From NCBI GenBank assembly GCA_020721585.1, contig DYMK01000003.1, positions 109,706-173,705 on the forward strand: a DNA stretch of 64,000 nt. The letters run 5' to 3'. This DNA is from Sulfuricurvum sp. Lineage in GTDB: Bacteria > Campylobacterota > Campylobacteria > Campylobacterales > Sulfurimonadaceae. Positions 55,346-64,000 of the stretch are shown one piece after another (the stretch's first letter is position 1; the number at the start of each line of letters is the position of its first letter). The notes under the pieces are model-generated. The model did no database searches and was not told where the DNA came from. It saw only the letters and a program-made list of their open reading frames with translations. A program made the position numbers and the translations under genes.

Positions 55346-55906
55346 ATGTTAAGCAAAATCAATGGTTATGAAAATTACGTGGAATACCCTCAATCTACCC
55401 AAGACACCCCTTCTAAATCAGTTTCCCTATTTCATTGGGGTGTAGTCATACTCTTTTTGGTGATAATCATTATGCTTTCAGGTGAAGTTTTTAAAGCCAA
55501 CAGCAATCAATGGTCAATGGAATCAATGGAAGTCGCCTTTCCCGACACCGATACCCCTATCTCCTCTACTGTCCTTCCTACCCCCGAAACATCGGTGTTA
55601 TCCACCAATTATGATACGACTAGCGCGACGTGTCCCCTCACGGTCAAAGCAGGTGCTAAAGATTATTATCTCAAAGTATGTGATACGAAACATGGCAGTA
55701 AGGTGATAGCACAATTTTTTATCCGTTCGAATGAAAAACTTAAAACTGCTCTCCCCACTGGCACCTATATGCTTAAATACATTTCAGGGAGTCAATGGTA
55801 CGGAGAAGAGGATATGTTTGGTCTTTTTGGGGATGAGGGGAGAACAAATCCCTTGCAATTGGGCAATGACCACTCGTGCAAGCAAGGGAAAATTGTCGTA
55901 TTGTAA
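55346..55906 (+). CDS. Membrane-anchored protein of unknown function
   Basis: 186 residues with one membrane span near 30-48 (WGVVILFLVIIIMLSGEVF), then a Ser/Thr/Pro-rich linker and a small outer domain (DYYLKVCDTKHGSKVIAQFF, TGTYMLKYISGSQWYGEEDMF) with three cysteines, two of them near the ends of that domain. I do not recognise the family. AAAAGGAGAC precedes ATG 55346. It sits alone between gltA and the helicase. Confidence 0.6.
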   Translation: MLSKINGYENYVEYPQSTQDTPSKSVSLFHWGVVILFLVIIIMLSGEVFKANSNQWSMESMEVAFPDTDTPISSTVLPTPETSVLSTNYDTTSATCPLTVKAGAKDYYLKVCDTKHGSKVIAQFFIRSNEKLKTALPTGTYMLKYISGSQWYGEEDMFGLFGDEGRTNPLQLGNDHSCKQGKIVVL

Positions 55907-55955
55907 GAAAATCCCTGTAGCTTGAGTATAATTCGCTCCACATTCAAGGAGTCTC

Positions 55956-58016
55956 TTGCCACTTTCTCGCCTCAACCATCAACAGCTCACCGCGGCCACC
56001 GCGCCCTACGGTCACAACCTCATTATTGCCTCCGCAGGTACGGGGAAAACCTCGACCATTGTGGGGCGTATCGCCCACCTCCTCTCACGTAATGTAAAAC
56101 CCGAAGAGATTTTACTCTTGACCTTTACCAACAAAGCCGCCCAAGAGATGGTGGATCGGGTCGCGACGTTCTTTGGGCGGGAGATTGCTTCTAAAGTCGA
56201 TGCGGGGACATTTCATGCAGTTAGTTATCGATGGCTCAAACGCAAAGTAGGCAAAGTCGTCCTCAAACAACCCCGTGAACTCAAAACCCTCTTTCGCAGT
56301 GTCTACGAAAAACGGACATTTTCCCATCTGGACAATCCCATCAGCGCGTATGGGGCGAACCATCTGTATGATCTGTATTCGTATTACCAAAACACCGAAA
56401 CAACGCATCATTTTGAAGCATGGGTCAAAGAGCGGTACGAAGAACACGAATCGTATGCCCTCATTTATGCCGATATTGTCGATGAGTTTGAAGCCCTCAA
56501 ACGGGAATATGGCTTTTTAAATTTCAATGATTTGCTCATTCGAATGCGGGAGATGGCTGCCCAAAACGATTTAGGCTACCAAGAAGTATTGATCGATGAG
56601 TACCAAGATACCAACGCCCTTCAAGGAACCCTCATCGATGCGATGCGCCCCCCATCCCTATTTTGTGTGGGGGATTATGACCAGAGTATTTATGCCTTTA
56701 ATGGGGCGGACATCTCCATTATCGGCTCGTTTAGTACTCGTTTTCCCGATGCCAAAGTCTACACACTCAATAAGAATTATCGCTCTACGGTGCCGATTCT
56801 TTCGTTGGCCAATACCGTTATTGCCTATAATGAACGCATTTACCCCAAAGCATTGGAAGTGACCCGAACGGGAGAGGCGCAATCTCCCTCTTTGGTGGTC
56901 TATGAAGAATTATTTGAACAATACCATGGCATTGCCCATCTCATCCGTGCCTCCACCACCGTACGTGAAGAGATTGCGGTCATTTTTCGCAATAACGCCT
57001 CGGCGGATGGAATTGAAGCCTCCTTGCGGGAGATGGGAGTCCCCTGCCGTCGTCGTGGGGGGACAAGTTTTTTTGATTCCAAAGAGGTCAAAGCATTACT
57101 GGATATGTATACCTTGTTGGTCAACGAATCGGATATGATGGCATTTATCCACCTGTTTGATTACGCCAAAGGGGTGGGAAGTGCCGTTGCCAAAGAGCTG
57201 TTTATTGCCCTACAAAAACTGGGTCACGGCTCCTTTTTACGGGGCTTGTATACCCCCGACACCGGGATAAGCAACCCTTTTGAAAAACGAAAACTCAACC
57301 ATCAGTTGGGATTGTTTGATGATTATTCGGAACTGGGCAGTGCGGGACGCTTTGCCAAATTGGGATTGGATCCCACCTTTATGACCAACCCCATTTTAAA
57401 ACACGCCAAACTCTCCAAAGACTCAGCTACGTTTTTGCACGATCTTTTTAGCCTCTTTCGTCAACTTAAAACCATCCATGAACCCAAAGTTGCGGTACAA
57501 AAAATTGCCCTCTCCGCATTGTACGGTCATGTCATAGAGCATCTTTCCCACCGTCGGGCAATGACCGAAAATGGGAGCGTGGATGAAAAAGTCAAAAGTG
57601 ATTCCCAAGAGAAGATACGGCGAAAATGCACTCTCTTGTTTGAACTCTCCCGTCCCTACAAAGAGCATGAACGGTTTTTAAATGCAATGATTTTGGGATC
57701 TCAAGATCTCACCCAAGGTGAGGGGGTACATCTACTGAGCATCCACGCGTCCAAGGGATTGGAGTATCAAGAGGTGTATGTGATTGATTTGATGGATGGA
57801 CGCTTTCCCAACCGAAAACTCATGAGTCGCAGTGGAAGCATTGAAGAAGAACGACGACTCTTTTATGTGGCAGTCACTCGTGCTAAAGATCGTTTGTATC
57901 TCAGTTATGCCAAATACGACAAGATCAAAAAGACCCCTTTTGTCCCCTCACAATTTCTCTTTGAGACGGGACTCCTCCCCAAAGATGAGCAGTATCGCGC
58001 ACTGCTTGAGAAATAA
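55956..58016 (+). CDS. UvrD/Rep-family DNA helicase
   Basis: A superfamily 1A helicase. Motif I is ASAGTGKTSTIVGRI, motif II LIDEYQDTNALQGTL (DEYQ, as usual DExQ), motif III VGDYDQSIYAFNGA, motif V GVHLLSIHASKGLEYQEV and motif VI RRLFYVAVTRAKDRLYLSYA. It unwinds DNA in repair or replication restart. 686 residues. The start is TTG 55956, five bases after AAGGAG. No nuclease domain is attached, so it is not AddA/RecB-like. Confidence 0.93.
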   Translation: MPLSRLNHQQLTAATAPYGHNLIIASAGTGKTSTIVGRIAHLLSRNVKPEEILLLTFTNKAAQEMVDRVATFFGREIASKVDAGTFHAVSYRWLKRKVGKVVLKQPRELKTLFRSVYEKRTFSHLDNPISAYGANHLYDLYSYYQNTETTHHFEAWVKERYEEHESYALIYADIVDEFEALKREYGFLNFNDLLIRMREMAAQNDLGYQEVLIDEYQDTNALQGTLIDAMRPPSLFCVGDYDQSIYAFNGADISIIGSFSTRFPDAKVYTLNKNYRSTVPILSLANTVIAYNERIYPKALEVTRTGEAQSPSLVVYEELFEQYHGIAHLIRASTTVREEIAVIFRNNASADGIEASLREMGVPCRRRGGTSFFDSKEVKALLDMYTLLVNESDMMAFIHLFDYAKGVGSAVAKELFIALQKLGHGSFLRGLYTPDTGISNPFEKRKLNHQLGLFDDYSELGSAGRFAKLGLDPTFMTNPILKHAKLSKDSATFLHDLFSLFRQLKTIHEPKVAVQKIALSALYGHVIEHLSHRRAMTENGSVDEKVKSDSQEKIRRKCTLLFELSRPYKEHERFLNAMILGSQDLTQGEGVHLLSIHASKGLEYQEVYVIDLMDGRFPNRKLMSRSGSIEEERRLFYVAVTRAKDRLYLSYAKYDKIKKTPFVPSQFLFETGLLPKDEQYRALLEK

Positions 58017-58023
58017 AAAAGTA

Positions 58024-59271
58024 CTATTTTCGCTCATTAACCGCATCTCCCATTCCCCACATTGGTAAGAAAATTCCCAGTGCCAAGAGGACAACCATCC
58101 CTGCAATCAATGCCAACATAATGGGTTCAATGGCATCGGAGAGACCATCAATGATCGCATCAAATTTCATCTTATAATATTCCATAACTTTTTCCAACAT
58201 CGCATCCAACTGACCCCCCGCTTCCCCTGCAGAGATCATTTGGACAATCATATTTTCAAATAATCCCGTCTCTTTAATCCCCGTATGCAAAGCACCCCCT
58301 TTTTCTACGGTGGCACGGATAATGGATAATTTATCTTTGAGGGGGAGATTATCAATCATATTAATCGACGTATCCAACGCCTCCGCAACGGGGATACCCG
58401 CACGTACCAATTCGGCAAAGACCAAGGTAAAACGGCTTAACGTTGCGTAAAGAATAACGTTTTTAATGAGCATTAATTTGAGCAAAAACTGATGAAATTT
58501 ATAGGTAAATTCTCGGCTGTGATTGAGGGCATATTTAAACACATACACAAAAATAACAATACCAATAAGGACATATTTACCATACGTGTTAAAAAGATGC
58601 TCTAAAAAGAGCAAAATCAAAGTAGGCACAGGAAGTTCTGCATGAAGCTGCTCAAAAATGGTTTTAAACTGCGGAACAACGTAGGTAATCAACATCGTAA
58701 ACGCCCCTGCCATGGCAATCATAACGTTACGGGGATACGCCATCGCTTTTTTAAATTTGGTAATGTTACGACGAATCTCCTCAAGCATCTCCGCAAGCTT
58801 GTATAATGCTTCGGCCATATTCCCCGTCTTTTCCCCCAATTCGATCATCGCTAAGGTCAAGTTTCCCAATTCAAATCGAAATTTCTCCGCAGAACTCGAA
58901 AGCGAATGCCCCGCATTAATGTCTTCTGCCATCGTTCCTAATACTTTTTTAAGGGCTAGATCATCGGTCGCTTCTGCAATATCGCCTAAGGATTCATTCA
59001 ACGAAAGCCCTGCATTAACCATAACGGCTAACTGACTGATGGAAGCAACCAGTGAATCTTGTTTAAGCTTTTTTTTGCTCATATTCGCCAAAATGGTCTC
59101 TTTGAGCTTTTTCAGTTGATCTTCTAGGGGGGGAGACGATTCTACCGCTTTGAGTACCATCCCCGAATAGCGTATTTTTGCACTACTTTGTGCCTCATTT
59201 TTGTTCTCGGCATAGAGACCATAATCGGCTTTTTTTCCCTTAGCTAGCATGGTTACGACAAAATATTTCAT
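58024..59271 (-). CDS. Type II secretion/type IV pilus inner-membrane platform protein (GspF/MshG)
   Basis: 415 residues. Two T2SSF domains (ISQLAVMVNAGLSLNESLGDI and ATLSRFTLVFAELVRAGIPVAEAL) with three membrane spans between and after. It assembles pseudopili or pili with the ATPase encoded just upstream. The ATG overlaps that gene's stop (ATGA). This ends the pilus operon, and the helicase gene converges on it with a seven-base gap. Confidence 0.92.
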   Translation of the reverse strand: MKYFVVTMLAKGKKADYGLYAENKNEAQSSAKIRYSGMVLKAVESSPPLEDQLKKLKETILANMSKKKLKQDSLVASISQLAVMVNAGLSLNESLGDIAEATDDLALKKVLGTMAEDINAGHSLSSSAEKFRFELGNLTLAMIELGEKTGNMAEALYKLAEMLEEIRRNITKFKKAMAYPRNVMIAMAGAFTMLITYVVPQFKTIFEQLHAELPVPTLILLFLEHLFNTYGKYVLIGIVIFVYVFKYALNHSREFTYKFHQFLLKLMLIKNVILYATLSRFTLVFAELVRAGIPVAEALDTSINMIDNLPLKDKLSIIRATVEKGGALHTGIKETGLFENMIVQMISAGEAGGQLDAMLEKVMEYYKMKFDAIIDGLSDAIEPIMLALIAGMVVLLALGIFLPMWGMGDAVNERK

Positions 59272-61007
59272 CCTTTTGCCACCCTTAAGATCTCATCAAT
59301 TGTGGTCACCCCTTGAATCGCTTTGGCCATCCCATTTTGGAATAACCCAACAAACCCTTCTAGTTTCGCCTGCTTAAAGATTTCTTCTTTGGAAGCCTCT
59401 TTGGCAATAAGACTGGAGATGGCAGGTGAAATAGGAAGTACTTCACAAATCATCTCCCGCCCCATATACCCAGTCCCATTGCACTCTTTACACCCCATTC
59501 CTGCATAAAACACTGCATTGGGGGGGATATGTTCGGCATACTCTTCTTTGAGATGGTGAGGAATTTCTACCTCTTTTTTACACGTTTTACAAATCCGACG
59601 CACCAACCGCTGCGCTTGAATCGCCATAACGGCTCCACTGATAAGATACGGCTCAATCCCCATATCGGACATACGGGGAATAGCACTGATAGCATCATTG
59701 GTATGAAGCGTAGAGATAACCAAGTGTCCCGTCAAAGCGGCTTTAATCGCAATTTCCAACGTCTCATGATCCCGAATCTCCCCAATCATAATTTTATCGG
59801 GATCTTGACGGAGAATGGAACGCAACGCATCGGCAAACGAAAGTCCCACTTTGGGATTCACTTGAACCTGTTGAATCAAATTCATCCGATACTCAACGGG
59901 ATCCTCGACGGTAATAACTTTATCTTCAACATTTCGTAGTTCATTCAATGCCCCATACAACGTCGTAGTCTTTCCACTTCCGGTGGGGCCTGTGACCAAA
60001 ATAATCCCAAAAGGTGATTCCAACGCTTTAATCAGTTTATGATAACTGTCTGAATCCATCCCTGAAGATTCAAGCTTCACCAACGCTTTGGTTTTATCCA
60101 AAACCCGCATAACAATCGATTCCCCATACAAAATGGGGAGGGTTGAGATACGAAAATCAAATTCAGCATTCATGACCATCGCCGAAAAACGACCATCTTG
60201 GGGTTTACGACGCTCTGCAATGTCCAAGTTTGCCAATAATTTCATCCGAGACGATAAAGGGGCATAAATATCCCGATCGAAAATAAATATTTCGGTCAAT
60301 TTTCCATCGATGCGCCCCCGAACCACGCAGTTTTTTTCGGTGGGTTCGATATGAATATCACTGGCACGCGCTTTGATACACGCTTTTAAAATAACGTCAA
60401 TCAATTGTAAAATAGAAGAAGCTTCTTGTTGATCTTCGATGGCTTTGATATTGCGCAACTCATTACGGATATTATTGACCAACTCTTTGACGCTGTCTTT
60501 AAGCTCAATTTTAAAGAGATAGGCTTGAATCTGTTTTTCGGTGGATACTCCCACTTTGAGCGATCGTCGAGGAAAAAAACGTTGAATCACCTCTTGCGCC
60601 TCAATATTGAGTGGATCGGAGAAAGCAACCACGACATACATATCATCTTGGGAAATGGGTAAAGCACTGTACCGCTTGAGTTGCACTGTGGGGATCTTCT
60701 CCGTGAGCCGATAATCCATATCGATCGCATCCAAATCCAAAAATGGCAATTCAAGCTCTTCGGCTAAATAATTAAGTACCATTGATTCCGGTAAAAAAGA
60801 GTACTCTTTAATAATAGAAATCTCATAAAAACCCAACCGTATTTGCTCAACCACAAACCGTTTGAGGGCATTAAGTGAGAAAAATCCCAATCGGGTAATG
60901 GTCTCCAATATATGTTCCGGCGCAACTCCTCGCTGAAGAAGGCGGTCAATTTGAAGCTGAGTAATTTGGTGTTTTTCTAATAAATCTTGGGTTATACGAT
61001 CCATCAT
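59268..61007 (-). CDS. Pilus/secretion assembly ATPase (GspE/PilB/MshE)
   Basis: 579 residues. An N-terminal MshEN domain, then the ATPase: ARASDIHIEPTEKNCVVRGRIDG, Walker A GPTGSGKTTTLYGAL, the Asp box TVEDPVEYRMNLIQQVQVNP, Walker B KIMIGEIRDHETLEIAIKAALTGH and a tetra-Cys zinc site (CKTC and CKEC). It powers pilus extension. Two ATG codons open the gene. It couples to gspF downstream by a four-base overlap. Confidence 0.95.
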   Translation of the reverse strand: MMDRITQDLLEKHQITQLQIDRLLQRGVAPEHILETITRLGFFSLNALKRFVVEQIRLGFYEISIIKEYSFLPESMVLNYLAEELELPFLDLDAIDMDYRLTEKIPTVQLKRYSALPISQDDMYVVVAFSDPLNIEAQEVIQRFFPRRSLKVGVSTEKQIQAYLFKIELKDSVKELVNNIRNELRNIKAIEDQQEASSILQLIDVILKACIKARASDIHIEPTEKNCVVRGRIDGKLTEIFIFDRDIYAPLSSRMKLLANLDIAERRKPQDGRFSAMVMNAEFDFRISTLPILYGESIVMRVLDKTKALVKLESSGMDSDSYHKLIKALESPFGIILVTGPTGSGKTTTLYGALNELRNVEDKVITVEDPVEYRMNLIQQVQVNPKVGLSFADALRSILRQDPDKIMIGEIRDHETLEIAIKAALTGHLVISTLHTNDAISAIPRMSDMGIEPYLISGAVMAIQAQRLVRRICKTCKKEVEIPHHLKEEYAEHIPPNAVFYAGMGCKECNGTGYMGREMICEVLPISPAISSLIAKEASKEEIFKQAKLEGFVGLFQNGMAKAIQGVTTIDEILRVAKG

Positions 61008-61017
61008 AGAGTCTCCT

Positions 61018-61563
61018 TTAATAGATATGGTGTAGCGTTAAAATTTTGTCGTAATATTCATCAATGGCAATGGTTTTTTTTCCCTTAACCTCTAAAGGAT
61101 AAAGTTTATAGGTTTGGTGCGCATTGGTGGGATCGGCGTATTCTTTGACCGCAGCACCTGCTTGAGGATTCGCGCAATAGAGGGAAAAAACCCGTGAAAG
61201 CAGATGGGAACTCACGGGTAATTTAATCGATTTCAACGGATAATTGTCGTACAAAGCGTGAACAAGCAACTCTTTTTGAAACAGCACCATCGCAAAATAG
61301 GAGGCATTGGCACGTGCTTCAGTGCTATTACTCAACAAAGCAATGGGGGTAACAAGACGATCCAATTGATCCGCTTTTAAGCATGCAAATGCGTACAAGG
61401 AGAGATACCCTTCATTCGACTGAAACGCTTTAAGATGGGTAAATCCTACCTCACACGCAGCCGTATACTCCCCTTTTTGATAGAGCTGATACATCAAAGA
61501 ATTACTACTTGCAGCATACAGTAAACCATAACTCATTACAAAAAAGAGGGCGATTTTTTTCAT
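61018..61563 (-). CDS. Exported protein of the pilus operon, unknown function
   Basis: 181 residues with a signal peptide (IALFFVMSYGLLYAASS). The rest is helical with repeats like those of TPR-type proteins (AACEVGFTHLKAFQSNEGYLSLYAFACLKAD), and ends with EYYDKILTLHHIY. I do not recognise a named family. Its ATG overlaps the upstream TPR gene's stop (ATGA) and it precedes the ATPase by 10 bases, so it is a part of the same operon and may be a lipoprotein-like pilot or accessory factor. Confidence 0.6.
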   Translation of the reverse strand: MKKIALFFVMSYGLLYAASSNSLMYQLYQKGEYTAACEVGFTHLKAFQSNEGYLSLYAFACLKADQLDRLVTPIALLSNSTEARANASYFAMVLFQKELLVHALYDNYPLKSIKLPVSSHLLSRVFSLYCANPQAGAAVKEYADPTNAHQTYKLYPLEVKGKKTIAIDEYYDKILTLHHIY

Positions 61564-62465
61564 CGGCTCCCCCCCTCTAGGCTATCCAAAAGATTTCTAG
61601 CCCGTTCGGAATTGGATTGAGCGATATAGACTTGCAATGCCCGTTTGGCTTGATCGGTTTTTCCCAGTTTCACCAACGATTTAGCCACCAATAGCCAACT
61701 TTCTTCCATCGAATTATTGAGCGTGTTGGTTTTGAGCGCGTAATTATAGGCATCATTATAGTTACCATGGTCATAATAATAGCGGGCGATATACAATCCC
61801 ACATAAGGGCTATTGTTGTTTTTAAAACGATCTTCCATCTCGTGAATATCCAACGAAACAGGATACTGGGTAGAGCCGGAAGCTCTGGTTTGGGAACTAC
61901 CATTTAACGAGGGAGGTGGGGTAAGCGTGGGCTGTTTGGTTTGGGCAAAAGGGTAGATTAAAGGGGGTTTGTTGGTTGATTTTTGGGTTTTAACTTTTGC
62001 TTCAGGAACAGAGACCATCGCCTCTTTTTTAGCTACCGTAGCCTCTTTTTTGACCGTTAGCACCTCTTTTTTGGTCACACTAACCTCTTTTGGGATAACA
62101 CTCTTCTCTTTTTTGACTACCGCAGTCGATTGCTGGGGCGATTGTACAAGAATTGAGGGTTTTTCCTCCTCTTCCGCAGAGGGGAGGGGAAGACTTTGGA
62201 CAAACTGCATGGAGGGTTCTAACTCACTTTTTACGTCCGCATGATTGACCATTGGGGGAGGTGTTGGATTGTGTGGCGCACTCTTTTCAACACGTTTATG
62301 GGCAATCGTAGGGACTCCCACAGAGGGAGAAAACTGTACGGTTTTAACAAGAAACACCCCTCCAATCCCCACTGCCACCACAACCAAAGGGTAAAATAGA
62401 TACGGGAGAAATTGCTTAAGTTTGTACTTCAGCCATCGACGTTCAAGGGCATCAACATCAAGCAT
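61560..62465 (-). CDS. Single-span TPR protein of the pilus operon (MshN-like)
   Basis: 301 residues. A membrane span (LFYPLVVVAVGIGGVFLV) near 20-40, a long periplasmic linker rich in Lys-Lys-Glu and Pro, and a C-terminal TPR-like region (YVGLYIARYYYDHGNYNDAYN and ESWLLVAKSLVKLGKTDQAK). The order matches MshN/GspB-like proteins placed after the ExeA-type ATPase gene. Its start overlaps that gene by eight bases. Confidence 0.7.
   Translation of the reverse strand: MLDVDALERRWLKYKLKQFLPYLFYPLVVVAVGIGGVFLVKTVQFSPSVGVPTIAHKRVEKSAPHNPTPPPMVNHADVKSELEPSMQFVQSLPLPSAEEEEKPSILVQSPQQSTAVVKKEKSVIPKEVSVTKKEVLTVKKEATVAKKEAMVSVPEAKVKTQKSTNKPPLIYPFAQTKQPTLTPPPSLNGSSQTRASGSTQYPVSLDIHEMEDRFKNNNSPYVGLYIARYYYDHGNYNDAYNYALKTNTLNNSMEESWLLVAKSLVKLGKTDQAKRALQVYIAQSNSERARNLLDSLEGGSR
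62020..62121. repeat. 21-base imperfect tandem repeat inside the TPR gene
   Basis: CCTCTTTTTT-type units start at 62020, 62041, 62062 and 62083 with a partial one at 62104, each 21 bases (seven codons). They encode the repeated Lys-Lys-Glu-x-x-x-Val pattern of the linker. Confidence 0.7.
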
Positions 62466-63267
62466 GAATCAACCTCGTATGGATCGCCGCCATCTCAATG
62501 TACTTTTTTTTCAACGCTTTATAGCTCACCTTTTTAGGTTGATGCTCCTCCAACCACGCATACAACGAAAAAAGGGCAAACATCAGCTTGTTGGCTTCCC
62601 GATAATTCCCTCGGGTAAATTTGGCAATATCGTGAATGTTTTGATCGTTAATCATATTGGCAACGTCAAAACAATTCCCTTTGAGCAATTTTTTTTGGAT
62701 GTAAATTTTAAGCTCTTCGGGGGTGGCATTTTGCAACTCAATACTCTCCCAAATGCGCGTTTGAAAATGTTCTTTGGCAATCACATCCTCATCATCGGTT
62801 TTGTGGAGCGTGATGACAAATTTCAAGGCACGGGCATCCGAAATTAACCGTATTTTTTCCATCAACGCACTGCTGTACAACTGTGCTTCATCCAACAAGA
62901 CAATGGGGGTGGGTGAATAGTTCGCCTCTTTGGCTAATTCTAAAAAGTACGTCAATGTAATGGCATCTTTATGGGGATACCCGTACATTTTGTGGGCAAT
63001 AACGTGCAAAAAATCGCTCTCATCGATGATCGGAATATCAATCATCAATACTTTTTGGTGCTTGGAAAGATCCGCATGGAGTTTATTAAGCAACATACTC
63101 TTTCCCGTCCCCGGTCTGCCATAGAGCAAAATCATCTTCAGCGGTTTTTGAACGGTTGCTTTTAAACTTTGGTACATATTAGAGACGCTATCAATATGGA
63201 CATAATCTTTGGGATTGACCACATCCATAAACAGTTCCTTGGGTTTAATAAACAATGATTGACTCAT
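62458..63267 (-). CDS. ExeA/MshM-like AAA ATPase of the pilus operon
   Basis: 269 residues. Walker A is LLYGRPGTGKSMLLNKL and Walker B VLLDEAQLYSSALMEKIRL, with the sensor region FVITLHKT. It is of the AAA group that includes ExeA and MshM, which help the secretin or pilus machine to assemble. No C-terminal peptidoglycan-binding domain is attached, which fits MshM. The next gene upstream is the secretin. Confidence 0.88.
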   Translation of the reverse strand: MSQSLFIKPKELFMDVVNPKDYVHIDSVSNMYQSLKATVQKPLKMILLYGRPGTGKSMLLNKLHADLSKHQKVLMIDIPIIDESDFLHVIAHKMYGYPHKDAITLTYFLELAKEANYSPTPIVLLDEAQLYSSALMEKIRLISDARALKFVITLHKTDDEDVIAKEHFQTRIWESIELQNATPEELKIYIQKKLLKGNCFDVANMINDQNIHDIAKFTRGNYREANKLMFALFSLYAWLEEHQPKKVSYKALKKKYIEMAAIHTRLIHA

Positions 63268-63289
63268 CGACCAAATACCTTAGTAAAAA

Positions 63290-64000
63290 TCACTCTAAAT
63301 TCCTTCGCGTTTGCCCTTGTTGAAGGGGAGGAGGCGCCATAAGACGATTAGTATCGAGTGCTGGCTGAGGCATTCGGTTGGTATCAAGAGCGGGTTGTGG
63401 CATCCGATTAGCGTCTAACCGATCTTGTACCCCTTTTCGTAACTCCTCTTTTCGGACAATGGGGCTAATACGGTTATACCCAAGATCGGTTAATCCTACG
63501 GTCGAACCATTCCGTTTAATAATATGAGGTTCGATGATAATAACCAATTCTTCCACACGTTCAGCGGTTCCCTCTTGTTTAAACAAATACCCCACAAACG
63601 GGAGATCACCCAATAAGGGGAGCTTGGTAGAGGTGGTCGTGGAACGTCGATTAATGAGTCCCCCCAAAATTACCCGCTCTCCATCACGGATAGAGACGAC
63701 TGAGGAAACTTGCCGACGACTTAAATCCGGTGGCATACTGCGCGCACTGTTATCACTGCTAATCGTACTGAGTGTATCGGAGATAGAGGGATTGATCCGT
63801 AAAAGTATCGTCCCATCATCCGATATTTCAGGGGTGATGTCCAGCAAGACCCCTGCAAACACCGATTTGATATTTTGGGTTGTCCCCTGCGTCCCCGTTG
63901 TCCCCCCCGCTAGCGTGGTGGTATCAATGGTTTTATAAAACAGTTCATTTCCTGCACTGATCAGGGCGGGTTGATTGTTCAGGGTCATAATTTTGGGATT
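63290..64000 (-). CDS. Secretin (MshL/PilQ/GspD-like), partial at right edge
   Basis: The C-terminal 237 codons of a secretin; the frame is open to the last base, so the gene begins past the edge. The secretin core is visible in VLLDITPEISDDGTILLRINP, ERVILGGLINRRS, LPLLGDLPFVGYLFKQ and VEELVIIIEPHII. It forms the outer-membrane ring through which the pilus passes. The last 45 residues are a Pro/Gln-rich tail with a three-unit repeat. It heads the visible part of the operon. Confidence 0.93.
   Translation of the reverse strand, partial: NPKIMTLNNQPALISAGNELFYKTIDTTTLAGGTTGTQGTTQNIKSVFAGVLLDITPEISDDGTILLRINPSISDTLSTISSDNSARSMPPDLSRRQVSSVVSIRDGERVILGGLINRRSTTTSTKLPLLGDLPFVGYLFKQEGTAERVEELVIIIEPHIIKRNGSTVGLTDLGYNRISPIVRKEELRKGVQDRLDANRMPQPALDTNRMPQPALDTNRLMAPPPLQQGQTRRNLE
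63329..63418. repeat. Three 30-base tandem repeats in the secretin 3' end
   Basis: The frame reads LDANRMPQPA, LDTNRMPQPA and LDTNRLMAPP in succession (minus strand). The first two units are nearly the same at DNA level; the third is diverged. They make a flexible tail after the secretin domain. Confidence 0.8.

Overview
The window looks like the chromosome of a free-living campylobacterotal (epsilonproteobacterial) chemolithotroph of the Sulfuricurvum/Sulfurimonas kind. This is inferred from gene content, not a database match. Clues are a UbiD-family decarboxylase of the menaquinone (futalosine) type, the order prmA-ftsH-psd-like, ilvC followed by a divergent polysaccharide deacetylase, several conserved epsilonproteobacterial unknowns, and tight ATGA stop/start overlaps. 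No rRNA, CRISPR array or complete insertion sequence was seen.

Layout. 1-5.3 kb: a DNA methyltransferase cut by the window edge, hypF, and an AT-rich stretch with an unknown small gene, a HEPN Abi-like protein and a decayed PemK/MazF-type toxin. 5.3-20.4 kb: a SHOCT protein, a thiamine cluster (THI5/NMT1-like protein, flavin-reductase-like protein, thiD, thiE), trpB, a SAM methyltransferase, then an operon running from the UbiD-type decarboxylase to a lipocalin, an EAL phosphodiesterase, and a second run with a tiny membrane peptide, hemH, a CrtI-like oxidoreductase and a LytS/LytTR pair. 20.4-24.5 kb: an AT-rich two-gene unit, a small HEPN protein abutting a 1231-residue membrane-anchored YobI/KAP-like P-loop NTPase. 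This is the best candidate for an uncharacterised defence system here. 24.7-31.2 kb: pta, a PBECR-like nuclease candidate, an unassigned structured element, tRNA-Gly, the polysaccharide deacetylase, ilvC and a conserved unknown.

31.2-34.3 kb: a consensus promoter driving a short terminator-ended RNA whose 5' part is complementary to sequences flanking the ribosome site and start of a 19-residue hydrophobic peptide (type I toxin-antitoxin-like). A His/Cys-rich small membrane protein, a CxxC-plug TonB receptor and a c-type cytochrome follow. 34.4-42 kb: serB, an MTHFR-like gene and the minus-strand run of sensor protein, hisH, hisA, prmA, ftsH and a psd-like gene without the usual cleavage serine.

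42-52.4 kb: a minus-strand glycogen operon with coupled starts: NTP-transferase/phosphoglucomutase fusion, two GH57 enzymes, ROK kinase, glgA, glgB. 52.5-55.2 kb: mqo-like and gltA genes lie head to head, and both lose their N-termini at one junction near 54019, a deletion or an assembly join. 55.3-64 kb: an exported unknown, a UvrD-family helicase and an MSHA-like pilus/type II secretion operon running off the right edge.
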